From a virus: a DNA stretch of 28,341 nt. Location: IMG/VR virus record IMGVR_UViG_3300011115_000135, positions 1 through 28,341 of that record; one strand, written 5' to 3'. Below the pieces are notes generated by a model. That model was not told the DNA's origin and did no database searches. It worked only from the letters and a program-made list of their open reading frames with translations. Shown here one piece after another: positions 6,886 through 15,273 of the stretch (position 1 is its first letter; each line of letters opens with the position of its first letter). Both the position numbers and the translations under genes were made by a program.

Positions 6886-8432
6886 TGTTCTTGGTCCTTG
6901 TTCAAATCAGCCTGAACAGCGTTATATATCGTTCTTACGTTCTTATCATTAGTTGCTAAATCAGCCAACTTTGACAAAGCAATTCGTTTTGTGCCGGGGT
7001 TTGAAGCCGCATAAATTTTGTTAAGCAATCCGATGGTGTTTTTGTTATACAAAACAGCAGCGGGAACCGATGTTGGAATTGCCGCAATTAAGCCAGCAAT
7101 AGGAGATGTTACAACACTTCTAAGCGCGGTACCGGAATCAGGAACAGTTCTAGGTAAAACCTCAGAACCCGCTTCTGATAAATCCTGCATAAGGGCCTCA
7201 CCCCTTGCATATCTTGCATTACGGGGACCGCCTTCATACCGTTTAACCGCCGCAGCCAATTGCGCTGGCGTAAAGTTTCCACTTGGCGCCCCTGCACTAG
7301 CGGACGCTTCTTCAACGCGGATCAAACGAGCCTTGGCAGCGTCCGCCGCCTTCTTCCCCGTTAATGCGTTTGGATCAGTTCTTGCCAAAAGATTATCTAA
7401 TTCAGTTCTTAATCCAGAAAGACGGCTTTGAAGTTCACGTCCGGTAGGAGTATTGGGAGCACTTCTTATTTGGCCGCCAAGTTCTTCATCAATAAGTTTT
7501 AATTCTTTGCCGCTAATTGGTCCGGTAATGTTTTTGTTAATATTGTCAATTGCAGTTAGCAGGTCGTCATTTAAGCTACCGCGTATCGGTGTTTGTGATG
7601 CCGCCGATAGCGCAGTTGCAAATTGTGCATCTGGCGTAACTGTTACATTTCCCAAGGCGTCATCATAAGCCTTACTTACAATTTTATTTGCAGCAGAAAT
7701 TCCTTTTCTGCCAACATCGACATTGGCAGGAAGTTTAACGCCTAATGGATCAAGTGCCTGATCAATTGCAACTTTATTATAAGTTTGAATTCCGCGCTTT
7801 TGAGCGGTTTTAATAAAGTCTCCAGCAATAGGGATGCTAGTAGAAGCATCTTCAATGCGCTGCAAAGCGCCGCCAGTCATTTGCCCAGGCGTCAATTGAA
7901 CACCAGCACGAGAAAGTTGCTTTCCTGCCGATGGATTAGCCAAAGCATTTGCAAGCGCACGACCGCCACTTTGCGCTACTGACCTAACAACAGGAGCGGC
8001 AACAGCCGAAACAACACGTCCTACAGGAACGCCAATAGCATTTCCCGCAACATCTTTTACAACATTCATAGCTTGTTGCATGGGCGTTTGAGGTTTTTCC
8101 CAACCCATTCTTTGAGCAAGAACATCATAGGCTTGGCCGCCAATCCCCGCACCAAAACCAACACCAGCGGCCTCAGTAGCAACGCCACCAAGGCCCATTG
8201 TTGGAATAGACGCAAGTCCAGCAAAAGGCGCAGCAACCAAGCCGCCTATGGTGCCGCCAGCAAGTGTTGCTAATTCGCGGCCATGCTTTTTCCCGTAATC
8301 AACAGCTTGATCAGCAAAAGATGGTTTTGCAGAACTATAATGTGCAGCCATAGCTTTTTGCATAACAGCAGGGGCCGTACCATCAGGAAATTCAATTTCA
8401 GCGCCGTCTGGGCCTTCAACGGTAATTGCCAT
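6882..8432 (-). CDS. Large internal virion/DNA-ejection-like protein
   Basis: This 516-residue protein opens with ITVEGPDGAEIEFPDGTAPAVMQKAMAAHY, a motif I associate with phage internal or ejection proteins. Next is a long glycine/alanine-rich stretch (roughly residues 50-110: LAGGTIGGLVAAPFAGLASI, MGLGGVATEAAGVGFGAGIG) able to insert into membranes. The rest is helical, with LTPGQMTGG and a second hydrophobic stretch near residue 450 (SPIAGLIAAIPTSVPAAVLY). Podoviruses eject such proteins to help DNA cross the envelope. This is an inference from composition and from the neighbouring virion genes. Codons here are visibly richer in A/T than those of the capsid genes. Start and stop overlap the neighbouring genes (TAATG and ATGA). 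Confidence 0.68.
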   Translation of the reverse strand: MAITVEGPDGAEIEFPDGTAPAVMQKAMAAHYSSAKPSFADQAVDYGKKHGRELATLAGGTIGGLVAAPFAGLASIPTMGLGGVATEAAGVGFGAGIGGQAYDVLAQRMGWEKPQTPMQQAMNVVKDVAGNAIGVPVGRVVSAVAAPVVRSVAQSGGRALANALANPSAGKQLSRAGVQLTPGQMTGGALQRIEDASTSIPIAGDFIKTAQKRGIQTYNKVAIDQALDPLGVKLPANVDVGRKGISAANKIVSKAYDDALGNVTVTPDAQFATALSAASQTPIRGSLNDDLLTAIDNINKNITGPISGKELKLIDEELGGQIRSAPNTPTGRELQSRLSGLRTELDNLLARTDPNALTGKKAADAAKARLIRVEEASASAGAPSGNFTPAQLAAAVKRYEGGPRNARYARGEALMQDLSEAGSEVLPRTVPDSGTALRSVVTSPIAGLIAAIPTSVPAAVLYNKNTIGLLNKIYAASNPGTKRIALSKLADLATNDKNVRTIYNAVQADLNKDQEQ

Positions 8433-9853
8433 TACTTTACAGGCTCCAATTTACCAGTTTTGGGATCAAATTTAAGTTTTCTGCCGGCCGCCGCAGGTGC
8501 AGCAATAGGCTGAAATAAACCAGAAACAGCCTGATCCATTTGCGGCGTCCATGTTGGACCAGCACGAACTTTTGCATCTTGTATTAATGATTTAACTCGT
8601 TCTTGTTTTATAACTTTTATTTCAGGTTTATCAGTTATGCTTGGTTTGTAAAAATCTCTTTTTTGTTGCATTTGTTCTTTTGTATAAGCGGCGCCAGTTG
8701 CTAAAGTCAAAGCAGCATCAATGATTTCATCTTGTGCGGATGAAATTGCTTGTCTATTTCCACTTTGTGCTATTCTTTGCGCCGATCCCCCAACAAAGGG
8801 AATAGAACCACCAGCAGCTTCTAAGAATCCTACATTAGCTGCATTAGGATCTTTTTTAATTGTATCAGAAATTAATTTAGCAGAATTAAGGATTCTATTT
8901 GCAAGAAATCCTGATTGCTGTTCTGATTGTGTAGTTTTAGGCGCACCCGATTGTATTGCCGCAGCAAGATCACGACGAGTTTGATCAGACATTTGAGCAA
9001 TTTGAAACGTCAAATTTCTTTGAGCCTCACGATCATCAGCCCGTGCTTGTTCTTGTATCCTATGTTCTGCTGCCGTATCAGCCGCCTTAATTTTATAAGC
9101 ATCAGCCGCAGCCTGTGCTTCTTCCCTCTTAAGTCCGATAGAACCAAGATAAGAAACAGCACCGCTAGGATCACCAGCAGCTTTAAATGCGTTCATAATA
9201 GCAGGGTCGGCACCAGCTTGGTTTGCTTTGCCAATAGCATCAAAGACCTTGGCAGATTTAGCTTCACCTTTAGCTTCGCCAAGCAGCCCCGGAGCCATTT
9301 GCTCCAACATTGGGTTGCCGCTGCCTTGGAATTGCAAGGCCATAGCCATGCGTTCTTGCGGCGTCGTTTCACGCCCCTGCGTGGCTTGAGGCTCAACGTA
9401 TTGAGCATTGTTATATGTCGTAGGCCCCTGGGCGGATACAACTGGCGTAACATTGCCTTTTACATTGATAGGAACGCCACCCATTTGAATAGTCTCAGGC
9501 GGTGCAACAGGCGTCAATGCAGGGACGGCGGCTTCTTGAGCCGACACTGGATTTTCAAACTTGCTAAATTCAGGATTACCGTAATATTGTTTAAGCGCAG
9601 TTTGCGCTTCCTCTCGCGCCGTCTTACGTGCTTCAGCTTCACTCTTTACAACATCAGCCGCTTGCTTCGCACCCATATAGGTTTGCAGCACTTTGGCTAG
9701 GGCCGAGAACGGCGAGATAGGGGCCTGGATGCCCTTGTAGGACTGAACCTCGATAGGTGCAGCACCTTGAGCCGAAAGGGCCTCAGCAAGCCTCTGACGG
9801 CGCTGAAGTTCGGCAAGTTGAGACGCGGTATCGGTAAGGCTAATATTGGGCAT
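8432..9853 (-). CDS. Internal virion protein with duplicated N-terminal module
   Basis: The 473-residue protein is Ala/Gln-rich and largely helical, with no enzymatic motif. Residues 33-64 (starting PIEVQSYKGIQAP and ending TYMGAKQ) match 24 of 32 residues in the small protein encoded immediately upstream (9855-10214), so the two genes share a module. Long helical stretches (AADAYKIKAADTAAEHRIQEQ, EEAQTALKQ) resemble internal virion or ejection proteins of podoviruses. The first third of the gene has balanced base composition, while codons for the rest (about 8450-9230) are much richer in A/T, hinting at recombination inside the gene. The stop overlaps the next start (TAATG). The structural role is inferred from position and composition. 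Confidence 0.65.
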   Translation of the reverse strand: MPNISLTDTASQLAELQRRQRLAEALSAQGAAPIEVQSYKGIQAPISPFSALAKVLQTYMGAKQAADVVKSEAEARKTAREEAQTALKQYYGNPEFSKFENPVSAQEAAVPALTPVAPPETIQMGGVPINVKGNVTPVVSAQGPTTYNNAQYVEPQATQGRETTPQERMAMALQFQGSGNPMLEQMAPGLLGEAKGEAKSAKVFDAIGKANQAGADPAIMNAFKAAGDPSGAVSYLGSIGLKREEAQAAADAYKIKAADTAAEHRIQEQARADDREAQRNLTFQIAQMSDQTRRDLAAAIQSGAPKTTQSEQQSGFLANRILNSAKLISDTIKKDPNAANVGFLEAAGGSIPFVGGSAQRIAQSGNRQAISSAQDEIIDAALTLATGAAYTKEQMQQKRDFYKPSITDKPEIKVIKQERVKSLIQDAKVRAGPTWTPQMDQAVSGLFQPIAAPAAAGRKLKFDPKTGKLEPVK

Positions 9854-9854
9854 T

Positions 9855-10214
9855 TTACGATCCCGAAAATAGATTTTTTAGAAAGCCCATAGAACCGCTA
9901 GGCTTATTAATCTGCGACCCGGTAATGGCGTCAAGTGCATTACCGCCGCCCGTATAGTTCGTATCGCCAACGGACATGCCCGTATTGCCCATGCCCTTGT
10001 TTAGGATGGCGTCTTTTTGTTTTGCGCCCATATAGGACTGCAAGACCTTGGCAATGGCCTCACCGCCCGACACAGGGGCTTGGATGCCCTTGTAGGACTG
10101 GACCTGCATAGGTTCGGCACCAGCGTCCTGCATAGCTTGAGCGCGACCCAAGCGGGCTTGTTCTTCAGGCGTAAGGGCCATGCCCGCAAGGTTGACGTTC
10201 TGGTTATACATCAT
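9855..10214 (-). CDS. Small virion-associated protein, paralogous to N-terminus of next gene
   Basis: This 119-residue protein begins MMYNQNVNL; the start may be the ATG at 10214 or at 10211, and GGAG lies 5 or 8 bases upstream. Residues 35-66 (PMQVQSYKGIQAP to SYMGAKQ) are closely related to residues 33-64 of the following protein. The remainder is Gly/Asn-rich and ends in MGFLKNLFSGS, a short hydrophobic tail. It may be a stand-alone copy of a docking or assembly module used by the larger internal protein. The gene overlaps the end of the PAPS-reductase-like gene by 11 bases. I do not recognise a named family. Confidence 0.6.
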   Translation of the reverse strand: MMYNQNVNLAGMALTPEEQARLGRAQAMQDAGAEPMQVQSYKGIQAPVSGGEAIAKVLQSYMGAKQKDAILNKGMGNTGMSVGDTNYTGGGNALDAITGSQINKPSGSMGFLKNLFSGS

Positions 10215-10899
10215 AACGCTCCAGGTTCTTCAGCATGGGCATCAGAACAGACTTTAATGCACACATATTGGCTGCATACTTTTCGTAATACGCCGGATAT
10301 GTTTCCTTCATCCAAGCAACACGGTCAGCAGAATGTTCCACATAGGCCGTGCAGTCGTAACAGTCTAAACTAGTATGCTCAATTTTGTAATGGTCTGGTA
10401 AAGACCCACGTTGCGATTTTACAAAATCAAAAACTTGTTTTTCGGTCCAATTTTCGATGGGTTGAATAAATTCAATCCCATCTATAACTGTACCATGTCT
10501 TGCTGGCGACTTATGGGAATCGTCAATACGTTGACCGCGTATCAGTTGAGATACACCCAATTCCTTAGCCGCCCGCATCAATGGCCTTGAAATGTTATCT
10601 GCACAACATTCCAGATAGCTTTGAATCTTTACGGGTTTATCACCAGAAATAACATGGCCCAGACCAGTCCAATCAATAGGAACAACATCAGAAGGGATTC
10701 CATTGGCTTCAATATGACCCTGCTGATCGGTGTTAACTTCTACAAACTTGTTGCTTTCGCGTCTGATCTCATCAATCAGCGAAAGCGTTTCTGGATAACA
10801 TTTGCCCGTATTAACCCATATGACGACAGGGTTTTGGTTGCGGTACAAATACCAACAAGCCAAAGAATCCTTGCCGCCTGAGAAAGCCAATGCCAGCAT
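10204..10899 (-). CDS. PAPS/APS reductase-like (CysH family) adenine nucleotide alpha hydrolase
   Basis: The 231-residue protein starts LALAFSGGKDSLACWYLY, the PP-loop (SGGKDS, residues 8-13) that binds the adenylyl phosphate. It then shows WVNTGKCYPET and IRGQRIDDSHKSP, equivalent to the substrate-binding arginine region of CysH proteins. A C-C pair (98-99) and a C-x-x-C (180-183), 80 residues apart, match the 4Fe-4S ligands of assimilatory APS reductases. The C-terminal E-C-G-L-H catalytic cysteine motif is absent; the end reads MCALKSVLMPMLKNLERYDV. So a sulfur-transfer or modified reaction is possible rather than sulfate reduction. The gene lies between virion genes, with coupled starts and stops, so it would be expressed late. 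Confidence 0.82.
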   Translation of the reverse strand: MLALAFSGGKDSLACWYLYRNQNPVVIWVNTGKCYPETLSLIDEIRRESNKFVEVNTDQQGHIEANGIPSDVVPIDWTGLGHVISGDKPVKIQSYLECCADNISRPLMRAAKELGVSQLIRGQRIDDSHKSPARHGTVIDGIEFIQPIENWTEKQVFDFVKSQRGSLPDHYKIEHTSLDCYDCTAYVEHSADRVAWMKETYPAYYEKYAANMCALKSVLMPMLKNLERYDV

Positions 10900-11804
10900 T
10901 AAAACGCCATTGCTCCAGCACCAACCAAACTTGTAAGACCCTGCATATTAGAATTAGCCGCGCCTTGCTTGATGCCATACAGGTCCATAGCCGCTTGGTT
11001 CTGGGCTTGAACGCCTTGGAAGATAGGAGCCGCCGCAACGTTCGTACCGCTATAGGCTTGGAACTGCGGGTTCTGGATTTGCGATCCCGACATAAGGGCC
11101 GTGACCTCATTGATAGGCTGATTACGCAAAGCCATTTGTTGCGCCAAAGATTGTTGCAAAGCCGTGTTGCCAAACTGGCCCGATTGCAGGGCTTGGTTAT
11201 AGCCTTGGTTATTGGCCGCCATATCAAGATTAAGACCCTGCAAAGCCGCTTGCTGCAACATATCGTTCTGCTGCTGGCCTTGGGTGCGCATGGCATTGTT
11301 GTATGCCTCGCTGCCAGGCGTAATGCCTTGGTTGGCAAGCTGTTGCGCCATAGCCGCTTGCTGTTGCTCGATCTGGGGTTGAAGCCTAGCCATGATAGCC
11401 GCTTGGCCTGTCGTCCCTGCATTGACGGGCATAGACGCAATGCCAGACGTATCAAGGCTCGTTTGCAGATTGGGCAGGTTAGGATTGAACGCCTTGCTTA
11501 AAGTCGCTTGGGCGTTTCCAATGCCAGTTTCGCCAAGGTTGGCAAAACTATGCTGAACGCGCTGTTGCGCATCTAGCGTGGCCTGTGCCTCGGGCGTAAG
11601 CGTTTGGGTAACAGTGGCTTGCTTAACGCCGCCTGGCGCACCCGTATCGGTCCAGTTTACGGTCTGATTGCCGTAAGGACTGATGATGTTGGGATTGCTA
11701 ATAACCGAAGACTGCGTTGCAGCCTTCTCGTTGGCAATGCCTTGTTCCCGTGCAGCCGCTGCATAATCAGGCGGGTCTGGCGCTTTAGGGCTATGGAAAC
11801 ACAT
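10899..11804 (-). CDS. Internal virion protein, Gln/Ala-rich
   Basis: The 301-residue product begins MCFHSPKAPDPPDYAAAARE, an N-terminus (MCF...PKxPxxPD) that I recognise in virion-associated proteins of many podovirus-like genomes. It is very rich in Gln, Ala and Asn (IEQQQAAMAQQLANQGITPG, GQQQNDMLQQAALQGLNLD) and lacks large hydrophobic or catalytic motifs except for a mildly hydrophobic C-terminus (GLTSLVGAGAMAF). The composition suggests a long helical protein stored inside the capsid and ejected with DNA. Its stop overlaps the start of the PAPS-reductase-like gene (TAATG), and it follows the GNAT gene by one base. The role is inferred from family appearance and location. Confidence 0.68.
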   Translation of the reverse strand: MCFHSPKAPDPPDYAAAAREQGIANEKAATQSSVISNPNIISPYGNQTVNWTDTGAPGGVKQATVTQTLTPEAQATLDAQQRVQHSFANLGETGIGNAQATLSKAFNPNLPNLQTSLDTSGIASMPVNAGTTGQAAIMARLQPQIEQQQAAMAQQLANQGITPGSEAYNNAMRTQGQQQNDMLQQAALQGLNLDMAANNQGYNQALQSGQFGNTALQQSLAQQMALRNQPINEVTALMSGSQIQNPQFQAYSGTNVAAAPIFQGVQAQNQAAMDLYGIKQGAANSNMQGLTSLVGAGAMAF

Positions 11805-11805
11805 T

Positions 11806-12249
11806 TTATTCTCCCTCGTATCTATACATGGCGCTGACCAAGCTATAACCAGCGCGATCCATTGCGGCGGGCAACTTGTTGTTTACAACAAGATGGGCGG
11901 CAAATACATCCTCTATGCCGCAAGCCTGTAAATGCTTTGCCGCAAACTTCAATAGGTTGCTAATTTCATGCGTGCCACGATGTTCTGGCAATATATAAAA
12001 GAATGAATCCGTAGCCGTCAAACATCCAAAGAATGGGCAATCCGCAATTCTATAGCCAAGATGGCCGCATAGTTTGCCTAGATCGTCACGCATAGTGTAA
12101 TAGGCAAACTGCCCAGCCTTTTCCAAGGCTTCTACAGCCTTCCAATTGGCCCGAAACTTTTTCTTACCAAAAAGTTCTTCCCAATGCATCGTGACAAACA
12201 TGGCACATTCGGTCGAACAATCGGCAAACTTTTCATTTGCAAGGATCAT
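11806..12249 (-). CDS. GNAT-family N-acetyltransferase-like protein
   Basis: The start is set at the ATG at 12249, which overlaps the stop of the nozzle gene (ATGA); the longer frame upstream only shadows that gene. The 147 residues show a GNAT-like order: a long helical N-terminus, beta strands around FAYYTMRDDLGKLCGHLGYR and FFYILPEHRG, the acetyl-CoA loop PEHRGTHEISNLLKFA, then HLVVNNKLPAAMDRAGYSLVS, the usual beta5-alpha4 end of the fold. It would transfer an acyl group from CoA. GNAT genes beside nozzle and internal protein genes are frequent in podovirus-like phages, but the acceptor is unknown to me. The Q/R-x-x-G-x-G loop is degenerate (R-G-T-H-E), so activity is not certain. Confidence 0.7.
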   Translation of the reverse strand: MILANEKFADCSTECAMFVTMHWEELFGKKKFRANWKAVEALEKAGQFAYYTMRDDLGKLCGHLGYRIADCPFFGCLTATDSFFYILPEHRGTHEISNLLKFAAKHLQACGIEDVFAAHLVVNNKLPAAMDRAGYSLVSAMYRYEGE

Positions 12250-13814
12250 ACGCCCGCCCACCCTTGCTGATATACTACGTCCGTAGAGGCCCATTGAACC
12301 GAAATACCAGAACTTAGCGTTTTGAACTGGATGCCGCCGCAATACCCTATTCCGGTAATGCCAAGCCAAATATTCGAAACGCTGCTGTCAGCGCCCCAGT
12401 AACTATTGTCCCATTGCGCCGTGTCCCAACCCGCATATGTCGTAGGCGTAAACGCAATAGGCGTTGTCGTATCTGAAACATCAAAGTCGATGTTCATGCC
12501 AAGCGAAACGCTAGGCGTACCATTGGTATAAAGGCTGGGCCGGGCACGGGTGAAATACTTCTTAACGCCGCGATTGCCAAAATAGTTAAACGCTTGGATA
12601 GTTTGGGTAGCAATGTTGCTGCCCGCATCTGAATAGGTGTTGGTCCAAGCCTTGCCTACAAAGCCATCACCGCCAAAGTACGGATCGTCAAAGAAGGTTT
12701 CCCAACAAAACGCGCCCCAGCCCGTAAACCTGCACCAAGACTTTGTGATGGTGTTCATCACGTATTGTTCTTGCTGATTGTCGGCTACGGGGACGTTGAT
12801 CCAGACCGCGTTATTTTTAGCGGTATAATAAACTTCCCAACCGACCGCAGCATGGTTGCCGCCGTATTGCGTAGTTGCCTCCGTAATGGCCCCCTGAATC
12901 TTGTCAGAGAGGGCTACACGGGGATCAAGCCTGGATGACTGCAAAGACCCCGCCATAGGCATAAGGCCGTCATACGTCAAAATGAGAAGGTCACCGCCCC
13001 ATTTAAGGGTGCTGCGTCCGCCAATGGGCGAGCCTAGCTTCCAAACACCGATAAGCGCCCATGTGGATGCGCTTGCAGGGTCGGTTCCGCTATACAGAAT
13101 TATTTCGCCATTACTAGTTACAAAGGCAAGGTTATCGTCAACGCCATAGCCCGCATCAAGTGTCCAGGTGTCAAGCGCCACAACGTGACCACCGAACCTA
13201 GCGATGGATGACATATCTACTTCTTGAGCCGTGCCGCCAATTGAATTAACTGGCAAATACCAAGCCTTGAGCGTATTGCGGTCAATGAACCAAACGCGGT
13301 TTTTGAACAAGCAAATGTTGCCAAGATTGGTAGTTGTAACACCAAGGATTTTAATTGTTCCAGTGCTGCCAATACGTATCCAAGTCGTACCATCGTAAAG
13401 CAGGGGCTGATCAGGCGCAGCGATATTGACCGCGTAAAGATAACTTCCGCCAGCGGTCGTTACGTTGATATAGTTCCATATGCCGCCATTAAGGCCCGTG
13501 ACTTTGGGTGCGCCTACAGCCCCGCCATCGCTAACGTCGTATAACTTGCCCGTGGTTGTAATGGCAAAAAGCTTTGACGTTGTGCCGCCCGAATACGTCA
13601 TAAGGCTTTGGACTTGGCCGTCTAGGCCCGTCGTATAGCGCGTATATCCGCCCCGCATCGTAAGGTTCGATACGGTGGGAAACATATTGATCATCGTTAC
13701 GGCGTCTGCTGGGTCCATGTTTGCAAACGAATCTCGTGCGTTCCATCCGCCTATAGGCGCAGGAAGCGATTGCACATTTGCAACAGTCTGTTGAACCAGT
13801 CGGCGCGTATCCAT
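12246..13814 (-). CDS. Phage stabilisation / tail nozzle-like protein
   Basis: The 522-residue protein begins with a short basic stretch and then PAPIGGWNARDSFANMDPADA and MINMFPTVSNLTMRGGY, the N-terminal pattern of the phage stabilisation protein group (tail accessory factor, P22 gp10-like). The body is a series of strand-rich blade-like repeats (KLFAITTTGKLYDVS, NLAFVTSNGEIILYSGTD, WGGDLLILTYDGLMPM), consistent with a beta-propeller nozzle. These proteins close the tail channel under the adaptor ring. The gene lies right after the adaptor gene and before the GNAT gene, as expected. There is no catalytic motif. The name nozzle is a structural inference; the family signature is reasonably clear. 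Confidence 0.75.
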   Translation of the reverse strand: MDTRRLVQQTVANVQSLPAPIGGWNARDSFANMDPADAVTMINMFPTVSNLTMRGGYTRYTTGLDGQVQSLMTYSGGTTSKLFAITTTGKLYDVSDGGAVGAPKVTGLNGGIWNYINVTTAGGSYLYAVNIAAPDQPLLYDGTTWIRIGSTGTIKILGVTTTNLGNICLFKNRVWFIDRNTLKAWYLPVNSIGGTAQEVDMSSIARFGGHVVALDTWTLDAGYGVDDNLAFVTSNGEIILYSGTDPASASTWALIGVWKLGSPIGGRSTLKWGGDLLILTYDGLMPMAGSLQSSRLDPRVALSDKIQGAITEATTQYGGNHAAVGWEVYYTAKNNAVWINVPVADNQQEQYVMNTITKSWCRFTGWGAFCWETFFDDPYFGGDGFVGKAWTNTYSDAGSNIATQTIQAFNYFGNRGVKKYFTRARPSLYTNGTPSVSLGMNIDFDVSDTTTPIAFTPTTYAGWDTAQWDNSYWGADSSVSNIWLGITGIGYCGGIQFKTLSSGISVQWASTDVVYQQGWAGV

Positions 13815-13817
13815 CGT

Positions 13818-14723
13818 TTAACGCCCGTAGCCGCTGTCAGGAATATTGTCGTAGCCAATGAGGATGTTGCCAGGTCTTGGCGCGAACGAAAGGTTGGCCG
13901 CACTGGTGTCCTGCGCCATAGCCGTCTCAAGCTCTGTAAGATAATCTCGATAAAGCGCCGTCGTATCAAAGCCTTTGGCTTGAAAATACTTTAGCTTGGT
14001 CGTTAAAACCATAACCCGATCTGGATAGATGCAAGTGTCAGTATCAAGCGTAAAGCTATTTTTTACGGAACCGTCAGCGGCCCTTGCCCAACCCTTGCTA
14101 CGGTATTCGTATCCAAGATATTCGTTGGTGGAAAATCCGGGCCAGATTTGAAAATAATTGCCATAGAGACGCCACCGAATACGTGGTCCGGTGCTGATAT
14201 AACCGCTAAGCAGCCATTCCCATTGCTGGGCATCTTCAGGACCAAGCATTTCCCAATGTTTGGACTTGTCCCACTGAGTGCGAGGCACAATAGCATCATA
14301 ATCATCTGGAAGGTCGTATTTCACTTTTTGGAAATAAACGGTGCCATTTGTGGCATCCACGGTCGAATAGGTTGAAGCCGTCACTTGTGTGGCGGAATCG
14401 ACGCTTTCGATAAACGTGGCGTTGGGAAAGCCGTTGCCTACAATCATGTAGGTGGTGTCAAGACCACTGGTACTCGGGATACCAGTGATCTGACGGGTCG
14501 TCGTGTTATAGGTTCCGGTGGTCGTTGTATATTTCGTAAAGAAACTGTTGGGCATCGTGAGTGCCCGCCAATCGCTTTTACGCAACAGTTCATAACCGCC
14601 AGCGTTCATCAATGCGAGTATTTGGATAACATCCTGATTGGTGTTTCCCGCCACCGAAACTGGCGTTGGGATACCAAGTTCATTAGTGACTTGCGTCACC
14701 AACTGGAGCATCGTACTCGGCAT
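13818..14723 (-). CDS. Head-tail adaptor (tail tubular A / gp4-like)
   Basis: The 301 residues start MPSTMLQLVTQVTNELGIP, a short helical N-terminus, followed by NAGGYELLRKSDWRALT, a W-rich region (WEMLGPEDAQQWEWLLSGY, RWRLYGNYFQIWPGF) and FTLDTDTCIYPDRVMVLTTKLKYFQAKG. This combination of helices, a strand-rich middle and a conserved late L-K-x-x-x-x-K helix is typical of the phage adaptor proteins that sit below the portal. It would form a ring between portal and nozzle. The ATG lies inside the previous gene with a 41-base overlap, a larger overlap than elsewhere in the operon. The gene order portal, capsid, adaptor, nozzle supports the call. Confidence 0.74.
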   Translation of the reverse strand: MPSTMLQLVTQVTNELGIPTPVSVAGNTNQDVIQILALMNAGGYELLRKSDWRALTMPNSFFTKYTTTTGTYNTTTRQITGIPSTSGLDTTYMIVGNGFPNATFIESVDSATQVTASTYSTVDATNGTVYFQKVKYDLPDDYDAIVPRTQWDKSKHWEMLGPEDAQQWEWLLSGYISTGPRIRWRLYGNYFQIWPGFSTNEYLGYEYRSKGWARAADGSVKNSFTLDTDTCIYPDRVMVLTTKLKYFQAKGFDTTALYRDYLTELETAMAQDTSAANLSFAPRPGNILIGYDNIPDSGYGR

Positions 14724-15270
14724 TTGTTTCTTCCTTCTTTGGCCTTCCAGGCTTACGGGGTTCTGGATTCATTTGAGCCATAAGCGCAGCCATCTGGGAC
14801 TTTAGTTCATCAAGTTCGTTGCGGGTCTTCTCAAGTTCGGAATTGCTTTCGGTCCTATTCTTGGCCGAAAGATATTGCCTAGCCCGTTCCCGCATACCAA
14901 AGCCACCCATGCCAACACGCTGCATTTGAGCGTCAGAGGAGGTAGCAACTTGTTCCACCGTTTGGAACTTAAGAATATGCATTTCTGACATTTGCATAGA
15001 ATTAAATTCTTCGGGTCGATCTTCATTCCACTTTTCTAAAGGCGTACCGATAAAGGCAGCGCCGGAGTTTTTAGATTGGAAATGTAGCCATTGGCGGGCA
15101 AACCGGGTCTTATGATCTTCCCGCAAAGGCTGTTCTACAATGTTTGTCTTGTCGCCTGGATTCATAATCCTAACAAAAATTGACCCCGGATAATCAGAAT
15201 CATAATTGTTTTCGTAAAACTCCACCATCATAAAGGAGTCGGCGTTAGAAACATCGCTATCCAAATTCAT
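14683..15270 (-). CDS. Conserved phage protein with coiled coil and AT-hook-like tail
   Basis: The 195-residue protein has an N-terminal beta-rich half (MMVEFYENNYDSDYPGSIFVRI) and a short conserved-looking segment FARQWLHFQSKNSG...GTPLEKWNEDRPEEF. Then comes a helical coiled coil (residues about 145-170: NSELEKTRNELDELKSQMAAL) and a basic tail PEPRKPGRPKKEE carrying a G-R-P core flanked by basic residues, like an AT-hook. That suggests contact with DNA, possibly packaged DNA, but this is inference. Its last 41 bases overlap the adaptor start. It sits between a decoration-like gene and the adaptor, where many podovirus-like genomes carry a similar uncharacterised gene. Confidence 0.65.
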   Translation of the reverse strand: MNLDSDVSNADSFMMVEFYENNYDSDYPGSIFVRIMNPGDKTNIVEQPLREDHKTRFARQWLHFQSKNSGAAFIGTPLEKWNEDRPEEFNSMQMSEMHILKFQTVEQVATSSDAQMQRVGMGGFGMRERARQYLSAKNRTESNSELEKTRNELDELKSQMAALMAQMNPEPRKPGRPKKEETNAEYDAPVGDASH

Positions 15271-15273
15271 ACA

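Noticed and set aside
8927-9700. A 257-codon frame antisense to the internal virion gene
   Set aside because: The composition (Arg, Ser, Leu, Cys-rich) is typical of antisense reading, and it is opposite a gene with a clear paralogue.
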